The notes beneath the pieces were generated by a model. It saw only the letters and a list, made by a program, of their open reading frames with translations. It was not told the DNA's origin and did no database searches. The position numbers were made by a program, and so were the translations under genes. Positions 17,661 through 27,281 of a stretch of DNA of 64,000 nt are shown here, piece after piece. Origin of the DNA: an uncultured Candidatus Melainabacteria bacterium. GTDB lineage: Bacteria; Cyanobacteriota; Vampirovibrionia; Gastranaerophilales; Gastranaerophilaceae. Position 1 is the stretch's first letter. Every line of letters begins with the position of its first letter. Location: assembly GCA_934693165.1 (NCBI GenBank), contig CAKUUX010000002.1, positions 124,001 to 188,000 of the forward strand, read 5' to 3'.

Positions 17661-18881
17661 ATGGAAAAAACAATTGAAATTAAAATTTCAAAGAAAGCAA
17701 TTTTGTTTTTACTAGCTATTCTTGGTTTAGTAGCAACAGTTGCTTTAGCAGTTGTTTATAACAACGCAAACTTTAATCCTGCAGCAGGTCCAAGTTTTTG
17801 TACAGATGCAAATAATCCAGTTGTAAACTGTGATGGTGTAGCAAAATCTGTTAATGCACAATTTTTAGGTATTCCTCTTGCATATTGGGGTATGATTTTC
17901 TATTTAATCGTACTTGTGTTGCTTGTTGCAGACAAACTAAAAAATATCAAATTTTTATCTTGGTTAGAAGTATTTAAAAACCCTTGCAGTTATATCGCTG
18001 TATTAGGTTTATTCTCATTTTTAGTATCTATGATTTTAGCTTTAGTAAGCTTTATTTCATTAAAAATGATTTGTGTACTTTGCGTAGTAACATACTTTAT
18101 TAACCTATTTATTGCATTATTTGCATCAGAATTTGCAGGCGAAACATTTGGTGCTTCAATTAAAACATCTATTAATGATTTTAAAGAAGCTCTTTCAGTT
18201 AAAAAATATGCAGTTGCGTTTGCATCAACAGTTGCAGTTGTTGCAGTATTCTTAACAGTTTCAAGTACAACTTATGTATTCGCTCCACAAGTTAAAGATA
18301 TTAAATTTATGGATCAATTATACAAAATGGAAGGTAACGAATATGCTGATGTTGCAAATGGTAACACTTTAGGTAGTGAAAAACCAAAAGTAGTTGTTAA
18401 AATGTATTCAGATTTGATGTGCCCATATTGTGTAATGGAAAATAGATTGATGCACAAAGTTGCAAAAGATTTCTCTAATGTAAAAATTGAATTTGTTCAA
18501 TACCCATTAGATAATGCTTGTAACAAAAACATTCCAAATCCATTCCACGTAGGTGCTTGTGATTATGCTAAATTAGCTTTAGCAGCTCAAAAACAAGGCA
18601 AATTCTGGGATATGGTTAACTTATTATTTGAAGAAAAAGCAGGTTCAGTAGAGGATGTTTATTCAATCGCTAAAGAACAAGGCTTTGATGTTAATAAGTT
18701 AAAAACTGATATGAATGCAGCAGATGTAAAAGCAACATTGTTATCAAATATTGATGAAGCTACACAAATGCAAGTTGGTGGTACACCAGCATTCTCAGTA
18801 AAAGGCAAATTATATATGGGTCTAAAACCATATAATGAAGTAAAGGCGATTTTAATTGAAGCAGGAGCAAAAGCAAAATAG
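17661..18881 (+). CDS. VKOR-DsbA fusion, thiol oxidation in the periplasm
   Basis: The 406-residue fusion has an N-terminal four- or five-helix VKOR domain (residues ~10-215) and a C-terminal periplasmic thioredoxin-fold DsbA/DsbG domain (~240-406). The VKOR quinone-reducing pair is in MICVLCVVTY, with the loop cysteines nearer the N-terminus (FCTDA...VNCDG). The DsbA-type active site is DLMCPYCVMENR, with the cis-Pro loop VGGTPAF. The enzyme would oxidise secreted proteins and pass electrons to quinone, replacing DsbA+DsbB. This fusion is characteristic of cyanobacteria. It lies 16 bp after lysC with an AAGGAAAGG ribosome site. Confidence 0.9.
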   Translation: MEKTIEIKISKKAILFLLAILGLVATVALAVVYNNANFNPAAGPSFCTDANNPVVNCDGVAKSVNAQFLGIPLAYWGMIFYLIVLVLLVADKLKNIKFLSWLEVFKNPCSYIAVLGLFSFLVSMILALVSFISLKMICVLCVVTYFINLFIALFASEFAGETFGASIKTSINDFKEALSVKKYAVAFASTVAVVAVFLTVSSTTYVFAPQVKDIKFMDQLYKMEGNEYADVANGNTLGSEKPKVVVKMYSDLMCPYCVMENRLMHKVAKDFSNVKIEFVQYPLDNACNKNIPNPFHVGACDYAKLALAAQKQGKFWDMVNLLFEEKAGSVEDVYSIAKEQGFDVNKLKTDMNAADVKATLLSNIDEATQMQVGGTPAFSVKGKLYMGLKPYNEVKAILIEAGAKAK

Positions 18882-19410
18882 AGTTTTACTCCATGCTTGC
18901 TGTGGTATCTGTTCAGGATATCCAATCGAATACTTAAAAGATAATCAATATTTACCGGTTGTGTATTTTTATAATCCTAATATACAGCCGGTAAATGATT
19001 ATATAAAGCGATTGGACTCTCAAAAAACTTTATGTGAGCATTTAGGAGTGGAATTAATAGAAGAACATTATGATACTCAGGAATATGAGAATTATATTCT
19101 TGGGTACGAAAATGAGCCAGAGCGAGGCAAAAGATGTGATAAATGTTTTGAGCTTCGTTTAACTCAAACTGCAAAAAAAGCTAAAGAATTAGGGATAAAT
19201 ATTTTTACAACCTCTATAGCAATAAGTCCTCACAAAAATTATCAACATTTAAAAGAAATTGGGGAAAAAGTAGCTAAAGATTTTGATTTAGAATTTATGG
19301 CTGTAGATTTTAAAAAGAAAGACGGCTTTTTAAAAACAAATAAAATAGCAAATTCTTTGGGTTTATATAGACAAAATTATTGTGGATGTAAGTATAGTTT
19401 TAGAAAATAA
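18856..19410 (+). CDS. queH: Epoxyqueuosine reductase QueH
   Basis: QueH reduces epoxyqueuosine to queuosine in tRNA with an Fe-S cluster plus a second metal. The cysteine pattern is intact: LLHACCGICSGYPIE at the start, RCDKCFELRL in the middle and YCGCKYSF at the C-terminus. It is about 184 residues, as expected. The only in-frame start is TTG 18856, which lies inside the end of the VKOR-DsbA gene (26-base overlap); no ATG occurs before the conserved HACC motif, so translation probably depends on coupling. Confidence 0.88.
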   Translation: MKQEQKQNRVLLHACCGICSGYPIEYLKDNQYLPVVYFYNPNIQPVNDYIKRLDSQKTLCEHLGVELIEEHYDTQEYENYILGYENEPERGKRCDKCFELRLTQTAKKAKELGINIFTTSIAISPHKNYQHLKEIGEKVAKDFDLEFMAVDFKKKDGFLKTNKIANSLGLYRQNYCGCKYSFRK

Positions 19411-19438
19411 ATTAAAATTTAGTATTAAGGAGTAAATC

Positions 19439-19639
19439 ATGGAATGTAGAAGAGATGAAAATAAAATTGGTTGCACATGCACATATACAAGTTGCTCAAA
19501 AAGAGGTATGTGTTGTGAATGCGTAAGCGCGCATAGAGAAAATGGCGAAATCCCAGGCTGTTTCTTTACTGCAGCAGGAGAAGCAACTTATGATAGAAGT
19601 GTTAAAAATTTTGTAAAAATCATGAAGGATAGAGTGTAG
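19439..19639 (+). CDS. Small cysteine-rich DUF6485-type protein
   Basis: The 66-residue protein has eight cysteines in its first 41 residues (GCTCTYTSC, GMCCEC, GC), probably a metal or Fe-S site, followed by a short helical tail (YDRSVKNFVKIMKDR). It resembles the uncharacterised DUF6485 family. GGAG precedes ATG 19439. It sits after queH and before the ribosomal cluster; the function is unknown. Confidence 0.7.
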   Translation: MECRRDENKIGCTCTYTSCSKRGMCCECVSAHRENGEIPGCFFTAAGEATYDRSVKNFVKIMKDRV

Positions 19640-19693
19640 ATAAAGCTTTATTAACAATTATTAAATAAAGTAAACAATTTGAAAAACGTTATG

Positions 19694-19722
19694 TTGACAC
19701 TAAAAAATGTTTGATATACGAT
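19694..19722 (+). promoter_or_regulatory. Likely promoter of the S10 ribosomal protein cluster
   Basis: A perfect TTGACA (19694-19699), a 17-bp spacer and TACGAT (19717-19722) lie about 70 bp before rpsJ. An alternative -10, TATACG (19715-19720), overlaps with a 15-bp spacer. Confidence 0.5.
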
Positions 19723-19792
19723 TTTTAATGCACAGAGCTGTATATATTAGTATGCAAAAGGTTAGACAATAAGTAAGAAAAGGAAATAAGCA

Positions 19793-20110
19793 ATGTCAAC
19801 TACAAACAGACAAAGAATAAGAGTATGTTTAAAAGCATTTGATCACAAATTGATTGATGTTTCAGCAGAAAAAATTGTAGAAACAGCAAAAAGAACAGAT
19901 GCAAAAGTAGCAGGACCAATTCCTCTACCAACAAAAAGAAGAATTTACTGTGTATTACGTTCACCACACGTAGATAAAAAATCACGTGAACACTTTGAAC
20001 TAAGAACACACAAAAGAATTATCGACATTTATGATGCTTCTCAACAAACAACAGAAGAATTAAGCAGATTAGATTTACCTGCTGGTGTTGATATCGAAGT
20101 TAAATTATAA
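19793..20110 (+). CDS. rpsJ: 30S ribosomal protein S10
   Basis: The 105-residue protein is the first gene of the S10 cluster. [21 protein letters not shown] at the start and the [20 protein letters not shown] loop are diagnostic of S10, which binds the 30S head and also partners NusB in antitermination. AAGGAAAT precedes the ATG. It is followed by an unusually long 157-bp spacer before rplC. Confidence 0.97.
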   Translation: MSTTNRQRIRVCLKAFDHKLIDVSAEKIVETAKRTDAKVAGPIPLPTKRRIYCVLRSPHVDKKSREHFELRTHKRIIDIYDASQQTTEELSRLDLPAGVDIEVKL

Positions 20111-20129
20111 TTTTTGAAAACATAGCTCA

Positions 20130-20148
20130 ACTCGCCTTATAGGCGAGT
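20130..20148 (+). promoter_or_regulatory. Hairpin in the rpsJ-rplC spacer
   Basis: ACTCGCC (20130-20136), loop TTATA and GGCGAGT (20142-20148) form a perfect 7-bp stem without a following T-run. It is therefore more likely a processing or attenuation element than a full terminator. Two further small hairpins lie downstream (TCTAA...TTAGA near 20208-20222 and CCCTTGAAGGG at 20241-20251) before rplC. Confidence 0.45.
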
Positions 20149-20267
20149 CAAAACAAAAGACAAACAAATCATTTATGCGTTAAGCAATAATGCGAACTAC
20201 GACTCTAAGCAGTTTAGAGGGTAGCAATCACAAGAAGAACCCTTGAAGGGGAAGAAAGGACAAAATT

Positions 20268-20903
20268 ATGACACTTGGTGTAATAGGTGAAAAACTAGGA
20301 ATGACTCAAGTTTTCGATGAACACGGTCTAGCAATTCCAGTTACAGTAATAAAAGTTTCAAAAATGGTTGTAACTCAAGTTAAAACTGAAGAAACAGATG
20401 GTTACAATGCGATTCAAGTAGGTACAGTTTCAGCAAAAGAAAAACACTTAACAAAAGCTCAAATTGGTCACTTGAAGAAAAATAATGTAGAAAACTTAAG
20501 ACATCTACAAGAATTCAGAGTAGAAAATCCTCAAGATTATACAGTAGGACAGGAAATTCCAGTATCTGTATTAGCAGATGTAGAAAAAGTTGATGTAACA
20601 GGTACATCAATTGGTAAAGGTTTCCAAGGTACTGTAAAAAGATGGAATTTCTCAAGAGGACCAATGGCTCACGGTTCTAAAAACCACAGAGAACCAGGTT
20701 CAATTGGTGCAGGTACAACTCCAAGCCGTGTTATCAAAGGTAAAAGAATGGCTGGAAACATGGGTAACGAAAGAGTTACAATCAAAAAATTAAAACTTGT
20801 AAAAGTTGATAACGAAAAACAATTAGTTTTAGTAAAAGGTGCTGTTCCAGGTCCAGAAGGTAAATTGGTAACAATTAAACCATCAATTACAAAATGGAAC
20901 TAA
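20268..20903 (+). CDS. rplC: 50S ribosomal protein L3
   Basis: The 211-residue protein has GVIGEKLGMTQVF at the N-terminus and the RGPMAHGSKNHREPGSIGAG loop that reaches the peptidyl-transferase centre. It is full length. GAAGAAAGGA precedes ATG 20268. Confidence 0.97.
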   Translation: MTLGVIGEKLGMTQVFDEHGLAIPVTVIKVSKMVVTQVKTEETDGYNAIQVGTVSAKEKHLTKAQIGHLKKNNVENLRHLQEFRVENPQDYTVGQEIPVSVLADVEKVDVTGTSIGKGFQGTVKRWNFSRGPMAHGSKNHREPGSIGAGTTPSRVIKGKRMAGNMGNERVTIKKLKLVKVDNEKQLVLVKGAVPGPEGKLVTIKPSITKWN

Positions 20904-20939
20904 TAGTAAGAGAATTAACTAGATAAAGGATATAAAAAA

Positions 20940-21566
20940 ATGTCAAAAGAAATATTAAGTACAAAAGGTGAAAAATTAGGTGAAATTACACTAAACGAAG
21001 GTGTATTTGAAGTAGAACCTAACTTACACGTAATGCATTTAGCATTAAGAAGACAATTAAATAATGCAAGACAAGGTTCAGCATCAGCAAAGACTAGAGC
21101 AGAAGTATCTGGTGGTGGAAGAAAACCTTGGAAACAAAAAGGTACAGGTAGAGCAAGAGCAGGTTCAACAAGATCTCCATTATTTGCAGGTGGTGGTGTT
21201 TCATTCGGACCAAAACCAAGAGATTACTCTTTTGCAATGCCACAAAAAGCAAGAAAATTAGCTTTAAAATCTGCATTGTCAGCTAAATTAAGCCATACAA
21301 TTATTGTAAAAGATTTTTCAGCAATTTCTGAACCAAAAACAAAATTAATGATGGATGCTTTAAAATCATTAAAAGCTGAAGGTAAAATTCTAATCATCGC
21401 TGATACAAAAGCAGCTGAAAACAAATACTTAGAATTATCAGCAAGAAATATTCCATCAGTAAAATTGTTATTACCTTCAAACTTAAACGTTAAAGATTTA
21501 ATTGAAGCAGATACAGTTTTATTGACAGAATCATCAGTAAACGAAATCACAGAAAGACTTGCATAG
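20940..21566 (+). CDS. rplD: 50S ribosomal protein L4
   Basis: The 208-residue protein contains the conserved extended loop (GGGRKPWKQKGTGRARAGS) that lines the peptide exit tunnel, followed by the globular FAMPQKARKLALKSALSAK region. AAAGGATA precedes ATG 20940. In some bacteria L4 represses its own operon; no leader homologous to that is apparent. Confidence 0.97.
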   Translation: MSKEILSTKGEKLGEITLNEGVFEVEPNLHVMHLALRRQLNNARQGSASAKTRAEVSGGGRKPWKQKGTGRARAGSTRSPLFAGGGVSFGPKPRDYSFAMPQKARKLALKSALSAKLSHTIIVKDFSAISEPKTKLMMDALKSLKAEGKILIIADTKAAENKYLELSARNIPSVKLLLPSNLNVKDLIEADTVLLTESSVNEITERLA

Positions 21567-21589
21567 TCTAAGTTAAAAAGGATAAAGCA

Positions 21590-21898
21590 ATGAGTAAAGA
21601 AAGAACAAACAAAGAAAAATTATTTGACATAATTAAAAAACCATTGATTACAGAAAAATCAATGATGGCTACAACAATTGGTCAATATACATTTGAAGTT
21701 TCTATGGATGCAACAAAAGTTGAAATTGCTCAAGCAATTGAACAAGCATTCCCAGGAAGAAAAGTTAAAAAAGTAAGAACAGTTTACATGCCATCTCATG
21801 CAAAAAGAATGGGATACAAAATGGGTAGAACTGATTCTTCAAAAAAAGCAATAGTAACAATAGATGGTGAACCAATCGAAGAATTAATTGGTGCATAG
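21590..21898 (+). CDS. rplW: 50S ribosomal protein L23
   Basis: The 102-residue protein has IIKKPLITEKSM and YTFEVSMDATKVEIAQAIEQ, the L23 signatures. It sits at the tunnel exit and docks SRP and trigger factor. It is placed between rplD and rplB, as is standard. Confidence 0.96.
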   Translation: MSKERTNKEKLFDIIKKPLITEKSMMATTIGQYTFEVSMDATKVEIAQAIEQAFPGRKVKKVRTVYMPSHAKRMGYKMGRTDSSKKAIVTIDGEPIEELIGA

Positions 21899-21920
21899 GA
21901 AAGAAAAAAGGTAGAAAACA

Positions 21921-22751
21921 ATGGCAATACGTAAAATTAATCCGACATCTCCGGGACAAAGAGGTATGACAAAGAGTGATTATTCAGAAATCACTACATC
22001 TACACCAGAAAAAAGTTTATTAAAACCAATAAAAAAACATGCAGGTAGAAACAACACAGGTAGAATTACTTGTAGACATAAAGGTGGTGGAGTAAAACAA
22101 CACTATCGTATTATTGATTTTAAAAGAAATAAAGTAGGTGTTCCAGGCATAGTAATGACAATTGAATACGATCCAAACAGAAACGTAAGAATTTCATTAG
22201 TAAACTATGCAGACGGTGAAAAAAGATACATCTTATCACCAGAAGGTTTAACAGTTGGTTCAACAATTGTTTCAGGTGCTGAAGCTCCTATCCAAGTTGG
22301 TAATGCATTACCTTTAGACGTAATTCCTCTAGGTACAATGATTCATAACATTGAATTAGAACCAGGTAGAGGTGGCAAAATGGTTAGAGCAGCAGGTAAC
22401 GCAGCTCAATTAATGGCTAAAGAAGGTAACTACGTTACAATTAAATTACCATCAGGCGAAATGAGAATGGTAAGAAAAGAATGTATGGCTACAATCGGTG
22501 TATTAGGTAACCATGAATTCAAAAACATTAAAATTGGTAAAGCAGGTAGAAAACGTTATATGGGTGTTAAACCAACAGTACGTGGTGTAACAATGAACCC
22601 TTGTGATCACCCTCACGGTGGTGGTGAAGGTAAAACTGGTCCTGGTGGAAATCCAAAAACTCCATGGGGTAAACCAGCTCTTGGTCAAAAAACTAGAAAA
22701 TCTACTAAAGCTTCTAATAAATTAATCGTTAGAAGAAGAAAAACAAGATAA
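21921..22751 (+). CDS. rplB: 50S ribosomal protein L2
   Basis: The 276-residue protein carries [20 protein letters not shown] at the N-terminus and [20 protein letters not shown], the segment with the conserved peptidyl-transferase-centre histidine, near the C-terminus. Its length is typical. Confidence 0.97.
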   Translation: MAIRKINPTSPGQRGMTKSDYSEITTSTPEKSLLKPIKKHAGRNNTGRITCRHKGGGVKQHYRIIDFKRNKVGVPGIVMTIEYDPNRNVRISLVNYADGEKRYILSPEGLTVGSTIVSGAEAPIQVGNALPLDVIPLGTMIHNIELEPGRGGKMVRAAGNAAQLMAKEGNYVTIKLPSGEMRMVRKECMATIGVLGNHEFKNIKIGKAGRKRYMGVKPTVRGVTMNPCDHPHGGGEGKTGPGGNPKTPWGKPALGQKTRKSTKASNKLIVRRRKTR

Positions 22752-22776
22752 TTAAAATAAGAAGGAGAATAAATTA

Positions 22777-23055
22777 ATGGCACGTTCATTAAAAAAAGGA
22801 CCATATATCGAAGAAGCATTAGCTAAGAAAATTGCTAAGATGAATGAAAATTCAGAAAAGAAAGTTGTAAAAACTTGGTCAAGAGCTTCAATGATTAGTC
22901 CAGATATGTTAGGACACACAATTGCTGTACATAACGGAAAAACTCACGTTCCTGTATATGTAACAGAACAAATGATTGGACATAAATTAGGCGAATTTGC
23001 ACCTACTAGAATGTATAGAGGTCACGCAGGTTCAGATAAAGTAAAAAGAAAATAA
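22777..23055 (+). CDS. rpsS: 30S ribosomal protein S19
   Basis: The 92-residue protein begins [19 protein letters not shown] and contains [20 protein letters not shown], both diagnostic. AGAAGGAG precedes the ATG. Confidence 0.96.
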   Translation: MARSLKKGPYIEEALAKKIAKMNENSEKKVVKTWSRASMISPDMLGHTIAVHNGKTHVPVYVTEQMIGHKLGEFAPTRMYRGHAGSDKVKRK

Positions 23056-23073
23056 TAATTGAAGGATAAAACA

Positions 23074-23406
23074 ATGGAAGCAAAATCAAGACAAACAGAC
23101 ATAAAAATGACTGCAAGAAAACTTCGTAGAGTAATCAACGAAGTAAGAGGTAAATCTGTAACAGATGCTCAAAAAATGTTAAAATTTATGCCATACTTTG
23201 CAGCAAGAGTAGTTGAAAAGAACTTAAAAGCAGCAGTTGCAAATGCACATGAAAAATTTGGTGCTAATGCTGATGCATTAAAGATTTCTGAAATCTTCGC
23301 TGACGAGAGCGTAACTTACAAAAGAGGTAAACCAAGAGCTCAAGGTCGTATTTACAGAAGATTAAAAAGAACATCACATTTAACATTAGTAGTAAGCGAA
23401 AAATAA
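23074..23406 (+). CDS. rplV: 50S ribosomal protein L22
   Basis: The product is 110 residues from ATG 23074, which follows GAAGGA at a good distance. The in-frame TTG at 23059 would place the Shine-Dalgarno inside the gene, so it is rejected. MTARKLRRVINEVRGKSV and RAQGRIYRRLKRTSHLTLVV are L22 signatures; the latter forms the tunnel-lining hairpin. Confidence 0.96.
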   Translation: MEAKSRQTDIKMTARKLRRVINEVRGKSVTDAQKMLKFMPYFAARVVEKNLKAAVANAHEKFGANADALKISEIFADESVTYKRGKPRAQGRIYRRLKRTSHLTLVVSEK

Positions 23407-23422
23407 GAAAAAGGAATAAACA

Positions 23423-24157
23423 ATGGGACAAAAGACACATCCAACTGGATTTAGAGTAGGCGTAATTCAAAATTGGGCAAGCAGATGGTATGCAAAATTT
23501 AAAGATTACGGTGAATTCGTAGCAGAAGATGCTAAAATCCGTAAATACATTAAGAAAAAATTATACAATGCAGGCGTTTCAAAAATCTTAATTGATAGAA
23601 AAGCTCAAAATACAATCATTACAGTTGTTACAGCAAAACCTGGTATCGTAGTAGGTAGAGGTGGACAAGGTATTGAAGAATTAAAACAAGATGTTTCTAA
23701 ATATTTAGGCAAAACAGTTGTTTTAAACATTGTAGAAGTTGCAAGAGTAAATGCAGATGCACAATTAGTAGCAGAATCAATTGCTCAACAACTAGAAAAA
23801 CGTATCGCATTCAGAAGAGCAATGAAATCAGCAATGCAAAGAACAATGAGATCTGGCGTACAAGGTATCAAAGTTATGGTATCAGGTCGTTTAGGTGGTG
23901 CTGAAATCGCTCGTTCAGAATGGGCAAAAGAAGGTCGTATTCCACTTCAAACACTAAGAGCTGATGTAGATTACGGTTTCACAGAAGCAAACACAATAAT
24001 GGGTAAAATCGGCGTAAAAGTTTGGATTTTCAAAGGTAACTTAATGCCAGGCGAAAAAGCTGATATGAACATTAAAGCAAAAGGTGCTAAAGACGGCAAC
24101 GAAAAAGGTGGCAGACGCCCAAGAAGAAAAATCGCTACTGAAACAGCAGCAGAATAG
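23423..24157 (+). CDS. rpsC: 30S ribosomal protein S3
   Basis: The 244-residue protein begins [20 protein letters not shown]. It has the KH-domain [11 protein letters not shown] loop and the C-terminal [20 protein letters not shown] segment at the mRNA entry site. It ends with a basic extension. Confidence 0.97.
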   Translation: MGQKTHPTGFRVGVIQNWASRWYAKFKDYGEFVAEDAKIRKYIKKKLYNAGVSKILIDRKAQNTIITVVTAKPGIVVGRGGQGIEELKQDVSKYLGKTVVLNIVEVARVNADAQLVAESIAQQLEKRIAFRRAMKSAMQRTMRSGVQGIKVMVSGRLGGAEIARSEWAKEGRIPLQTLRADVDYGFTEANTIMGKIGVKVWIFKGNLMPGEKADMNIKAKGAKDGNEKGGRRPRRKIATETAAE

Positions 24158-24195
24158 AAATTAATAAGAAATAATATAACAGGAGAACAATAACA

Positions 24196-24612
24196 ATGTT
24201 AATGCCTAAAAAAACAAAACATCGTAAAATGATGAAAGGTAGAATGAAAGGTACTGAAACAAGAGGTACACAATTTGAATTCGGCCGTTATGGTTTAAGA
24301 GCATTAGAACCAGGTTGGATTACAAGTAGACAAATAGAAGCAGCAAGACGTGCGATGACTCGTGAAATCAAACGTGGTGGTAATGTTTGGATTAAAATTT
24401 TCCCAGATAAACCAATTACTGCAAAACCTGCTGAAACTCGTATGGGTTCTGGTAAAGGTAACTTAGAATACTGGGTAGCAGTAGTAAAACCAAACAGAAT
24501 GTTATTTGAATTAGATTACTTTGACAGAGAAGTTGCAATTCACGCATTAGAATTAGCAGCACAAAAATTACCAATCAAAGTTAAAGTAGTTGAAAAAGAA
24601 GCACAACAATAG
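24196..24612 (+). CDS. rplP: 50S ribosomal protein L16
   Basis: The 138-residue protein has [19 protein letters not shown], then [20 protein letters not shown] and the conserved ETRMGSGKG loop near the A-site. ATG 24196 is kept because L16 typically starts MLMPK; AGGAG precedes it. Confidence 0.97.
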   Translation: MLMPKKTKHRKMMKGRMKGTETRGTQFEFGRYGLRALEPGWITSRQIEAARRAMTREIKRGGNVWIKIFPDKPITAKPAETRMGSGKGNLEYWVAVVKPNRMLFELDYFDREVAIHALELAAQKLPIKVKVVEKEAQQ

Positions 24613-24630
24613 TTTAAAAGGAAAATAAAA

Positions 24631-24828
24631 ATGAAATCAAAAGATATGCGTGAAAAATCAATTGAAGAACTTAAATCTTCAGTAGTTGATTACAAAAAAC
24701 AATTATTTGATTTAAGAGTTCAATTGGCAACTCACAAGCTTGAAAATACAGCTTTAATCAGAAAAACAAAAAAGAATATTGCACAAGCAAAAACAGTAAT
24801 TAAAGAAAAAGAAAATGAGGTAAAATAA
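24631..24828 (+). CDS. rpmC: 50S ribosomal protein L29
   Basis: The 65-residue two-helix protein includes the family core [20 protein letters not shown] and a basic C-terminus. It ends 1 bp before the start of rpsQ. Confidence 0.94.
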   Translation: MKSKDMREKSIEELKSSVVDYKKQLFDLRVQLATHKLENTALIRKTKKNIAQAKTVIKEKENEVK

Positions 24829-24829
24829 A

Positions 24830-25075
24830 ATGCCTAAGAAAGAAAGACAAGGCGTAGTAGTAAGCGCAAAGATGGATAAAACAGTTGTAGTAAAAGTTGC
24901 AACATACGATCCACATCCAAAATACAAAAAAATTATGGAAACAACTACAAACTATAAAGCACATGATGAACAAAATCAATGTGAAGAAGGCGATGTAGTA
25001 AGAATTGTAGAATCAAAACCATCATCAAGAGATAAAAGATGGACAGTTCTAAATATTGTAGAAAAGAAAAAATAG
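24830..25075 (+). CDS. rpsQ: 30S ribosomal protein S17
   Basis: The 81-residue OB-fold protein has [18 protein letters not shown] at the start and [18 protein letters not shown] in the second half, the S17 signature. Confidence 0.95.
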   Translation: MPKKERQGVVVSAKMDKTVVVKVATYDPHPKYKKIMETTTNYKAHDEQNQCEEGDVVRIVESKPSSRDKRWTVLNIVEKKK

Positions 25076-25133
25076 CTTGAAATAAAAGCTCTTTTGGATT
25101 TTAATAAAAGAAAAGACGAAAAAGGAAAAAACA

Positions 25134-25502
25134 ATGATACAACAAGAATCAAGATTAACTGTAGCAGATAATACAGGTGCAAAAGAACTTTTATGTATCC
25201 GTGTAATGGGCAGTTCAAATAAGAAATTTGCTCATGTAGGTGACGTAATTGTAGCAACAGTAAAAGATGCAACACCAAATATGGCAGTAAAAAAATCAGA
25301 AGTTGTAAAAGCAGTTGTTGTAAGAACAAAAGCTGACATTAAACGTAATGACGGTTCAGTAATCAGATTTGACGAAAATGCAGCAGTTATTATCAACAAA
25401 GACGGCAACCCAAGAGGAACACGTGTATTTGGACCAGTTGCAAGAGAATTAAGAGATAAAAACTTTATGAAAATCGTATCTCTAGCACCTGAAGTTATTT
25501 AA
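25134..25502 (+). CDS. rplN: 50S ribosomal protein L14
   Basis: The 122-residue protein has [20 protein letters not shown] and [20 protein letters not shown], both diagnostic. A 58-bp spacer separates it from rpsQ, with AAAAAGGA before the ATG. Confidence 0.97.
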   Translation: MIQQESRLTVADNTGAKELLCIRVMGSSNKKFAHVGDVIVATVKDATPNMAVKKSEVVKAVVVRTKADIKRNDGSVIRFDENAAVIINKDGNPRGTRVFGPVARELRDKNFMKIVSLAPEVI

Positions 25503-25516
25503 GAAGGAAAAAAGAA

Positions 25517-25849
25517 ATGGCAGATAAGAAAAAATTACAAGTAAAAACAGGCGATAGAGTAATGGTTATCGCAGGTAAAGATAAAGGTAAAGTTGGCAAC
25601 GTTACAAAAACAATGCCAGCTGAATCTAAAGTAGTAGTTGAAGGTGCAAACATGGTTACAAAAGCACAAAGACCAAACCCAATGGCTGGTGTACAAGGTG
25701 GTCTTGTAAAAATGGAAGCTCCTTTAGATAGCTCAAATGTAATGATCGTATGTCCAAACTGCGAGAAAGTTACAAGAGTTAAAACTGAAGTAAAAGATGA
25801 CAAAAAAGTTCGTGTTTGCAAAAAATGCGGCGAAAAATTAGATGTATAG
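25517..25849 (+). CDS. rplX: 50S ribosomal protein L24
   Basis: The 110-residue protein has the KOW motif (TGDRVMVIAGKDKGKVGNVT). The C-terminal CPNC and CKKC pairs can bind zinc, a frequent variant of bacterial L24. Confidence 0.95.
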   Translation: MADKKKLQVKTGDRVMVIAGKDKGKVGNVTKTMPAESKVVVEGANMVTKAQRPNPMAGVQGGLVKMEAPLDSSNVMIVCPNCEKVTRVKTEVKDDKKVRVCKKCGEKLDV

Positions 25850-25898
25850 TGCAAGGTAGTTCTTGGCACGAAACCATCTTAAGGTAGAGGAAAGAAAA

Positions 25899-26453
25899 AT
25901 GACAGTAACAAAAAGCTTAAAAGAAAAATACGAAAACGAAGTTAGAAAAGCTATGAAAGAAAAATTTGGTTACACAAATGACATGGTTATTCCAAAACTT
26001 CACAAAATTGTTTTGAATATGGGTGTTGGTGAAGCTTCACACAATTCAAAAATCGCAGAAGTTATTGATGCTCAATTAACAAAAATTGCTGGTCAAAAAG
26101 CAGTTGTTACAAAAGCTAAAAAATCAATCGCTTCATACAAATTAAGAGAAGGTATGCCAGTAGGTGCTATGGTTACTTTACGTGGCGAAAGAATGTATGA
26201 CTTCTTACAAAAATTAATTTGTGTTGTATTACCAAGAATTCGTGACTTCCGTGGTATTAGCGCAAAAAGTTTCGATGGTAGAGGTAACTACACATTAGGT
26301 TTAAAAGAACAAACATTGTTCCCTGAAATTTCATACGACGAAGTTGATTTAGTTAAAGGTATGAACATTTCAGTTATCACAACAGCAAATACTGATGAAG
26401 AAGCAAGAGAGTTGTTAAGACTTTTAGGTATGCCATTCAAAGGTTTAAAATAA
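25899..26453 (+). CDS. rplE: 50S ribosomal protein L5
   Basis: From ATG 25899, which follows AGAGGAAAG, the product is 184 residues. The frame extends 36 bases upstream but without a ribosome site or homology. [18 protein letters not shown] and the [20 protein letters not shown] loop identify L5, which contacts 5S rRNA. Confidence 0.96.
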   Translation: MTVTKSLKEKYENEVRKAMKEKFGYTNDMVIPKLHKIVLNMGVGEASHNSKIAEVIDAQLTKIAGQKAVVTKAKKSIASYKLREGMPVGAMVTLRGERMYDFLQKLICVVLPRIRDFRGISAKSFDGRGNYTLGLKEQTLFPEISYDEVDLVKGMNISVITTANTDEEARELLRLLGMPFKGLK

Positions 26454-26488
26454 GAAGTAAAAAGTAAGAAAAAATAAAGGAGAAAATC

Positions 26489-26695
26489 GTGGCTAAAAAA
26501 GCGATGATAAATAAAGAACAAACTAGAAGAGAACTTGCAGCAAAAGGCAAATACCCAACTGTTAGATTACATAACAGATGCAGTATTTGTGGTCGTCCTC
26601 ACGGATATCACAGAGATTTTGGTATTTGCAGAATTTGCTTAAGAAAAATGGCTCACCAAGGTTTATTACCAGGTGTTACAAAAGCAAGTTGGTAG
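26489..26695 (+). CDS. rpsN: 30S ribosomal protein S14, zinc-binding (type Z) form
   Basis: The 68-residue short S14 has a GTG start (26489) after [26 protein letters not shown] gives two CxxC pairs of the C+ form, so no zinc-free S14 is needed. The C-terminal [11 protein letters not shown] is conserved. Confidence 0.95.
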   Translation: MAKKAMINKEQTRRELAAKGKYPTVRLHNRCSICGRPHGYHRDFGICRICLRKMAHQGLLPGVTKASW

Positions 26696-26768
26696 TTTCC
26701 GTTCTTATAAAATGTACGACTATACTGCCTAAACAGTTTAGGTAAGTAGCAACAAAAAGGAAGAAAAA

Positions 26769-27164
26769 ATGAACACAGATCCAATAGCAGATATGCTAAC
26801 AAGAATCAGAAATGCAAACACTGTTTCTCACGAAACTGTTGAAATTCCTGCTTCAAAATTAAAAATCGAATTAGCAAAATTATTAAAAGAAGAAGGTTTT
26901 ATTGAAAACTATGAAGTTGTTGAAAACGGCAAATTTAAGGCTATCAATATCACTTTGAAATACACAGATAAGAAAAAACCTGTTATTACAAATTTACAAA
27001 GAATTTCAACTCCAGGTTTAAGAACTTACTGTAAATCTAAAAAATTACCACAAGTATTAGGTGGTTTAGGTATTGCTATTATCTCTACAAGCAAAGGTCT
27101 ATTAACAGATAGAAAAGCTCGTAAAGAAAATATCGGTGGCGAAATTCTTTGCTACGTTTGGTAG
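26769..27164 (+). CDS. rpsH: 30S ribosomal protein S8
   Basis: The 131-residue protein has [17 protein letters not shown] and the C-terminal [19 protein letters not shown], both S8 signatures. A 73-bp spacer with a CCTAAACAGTTTAGG hairpin precedes it and a strong terminator follows, unusual for the middle of the spc region. Confidence 0.97.
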   Translation: MNTDPIADMLTRIRNANTVSHETVEIPASKLKIELAKLLKEEGFIENYEVVENGKFKAINITLKYTDKKKPVITNLQRISTPGLRTYCKSKKLPQVLGGLGIAIISTSKGLLTDRKARKENIGGEILCYVW

Positions 27165-27177
27165 TTAATTAAACTTT

Positions 27178-27208
27178 AAAAAGACTTGCCTTTGAGGTAA
27201 GTCTTTTT
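27178..27208 (+). terminator. Intrinsic terminator inside the ribosomal cluster (after rpsH)
   Basis: AAAAAGACTTGCC (27178-27190), loop TTTGA and GGTAAGTCTTTTT (27196-27208) pair over 13 positions with one G-U and end in a T-run. It should separate rpsH from rplF, at least partially. A smaller GTTAGG/CCTAAC hairpin follows within 27221-27250. Confidence 0.85.
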
Positions 27209-27281
27209 TATAATAATTTTTGTTAGGTGAAATTGGTAGAAAAGCCTAACTTGATAGAATATACCATAAGGAGAAATGAAA

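Noticed and set aside
23059..23073. Upstream TTG start for rplV
   Set aside because: The GAAGGA ribosome site lies between this TTG and ATG 23074, and L22 homology begins after the ATG.
24976..25329. 117-aa antisense ORF across rpsQ-rplN
   Set aside because: Leucine-rich shadow of ribosomal protein codons; both sense genes are certain.
25495..25869. 124-aa antisense ORF over rplX
   Set aside because: Shadow of a certain gene, Thr/Ser/Phe-rich composition, no ribosome site.
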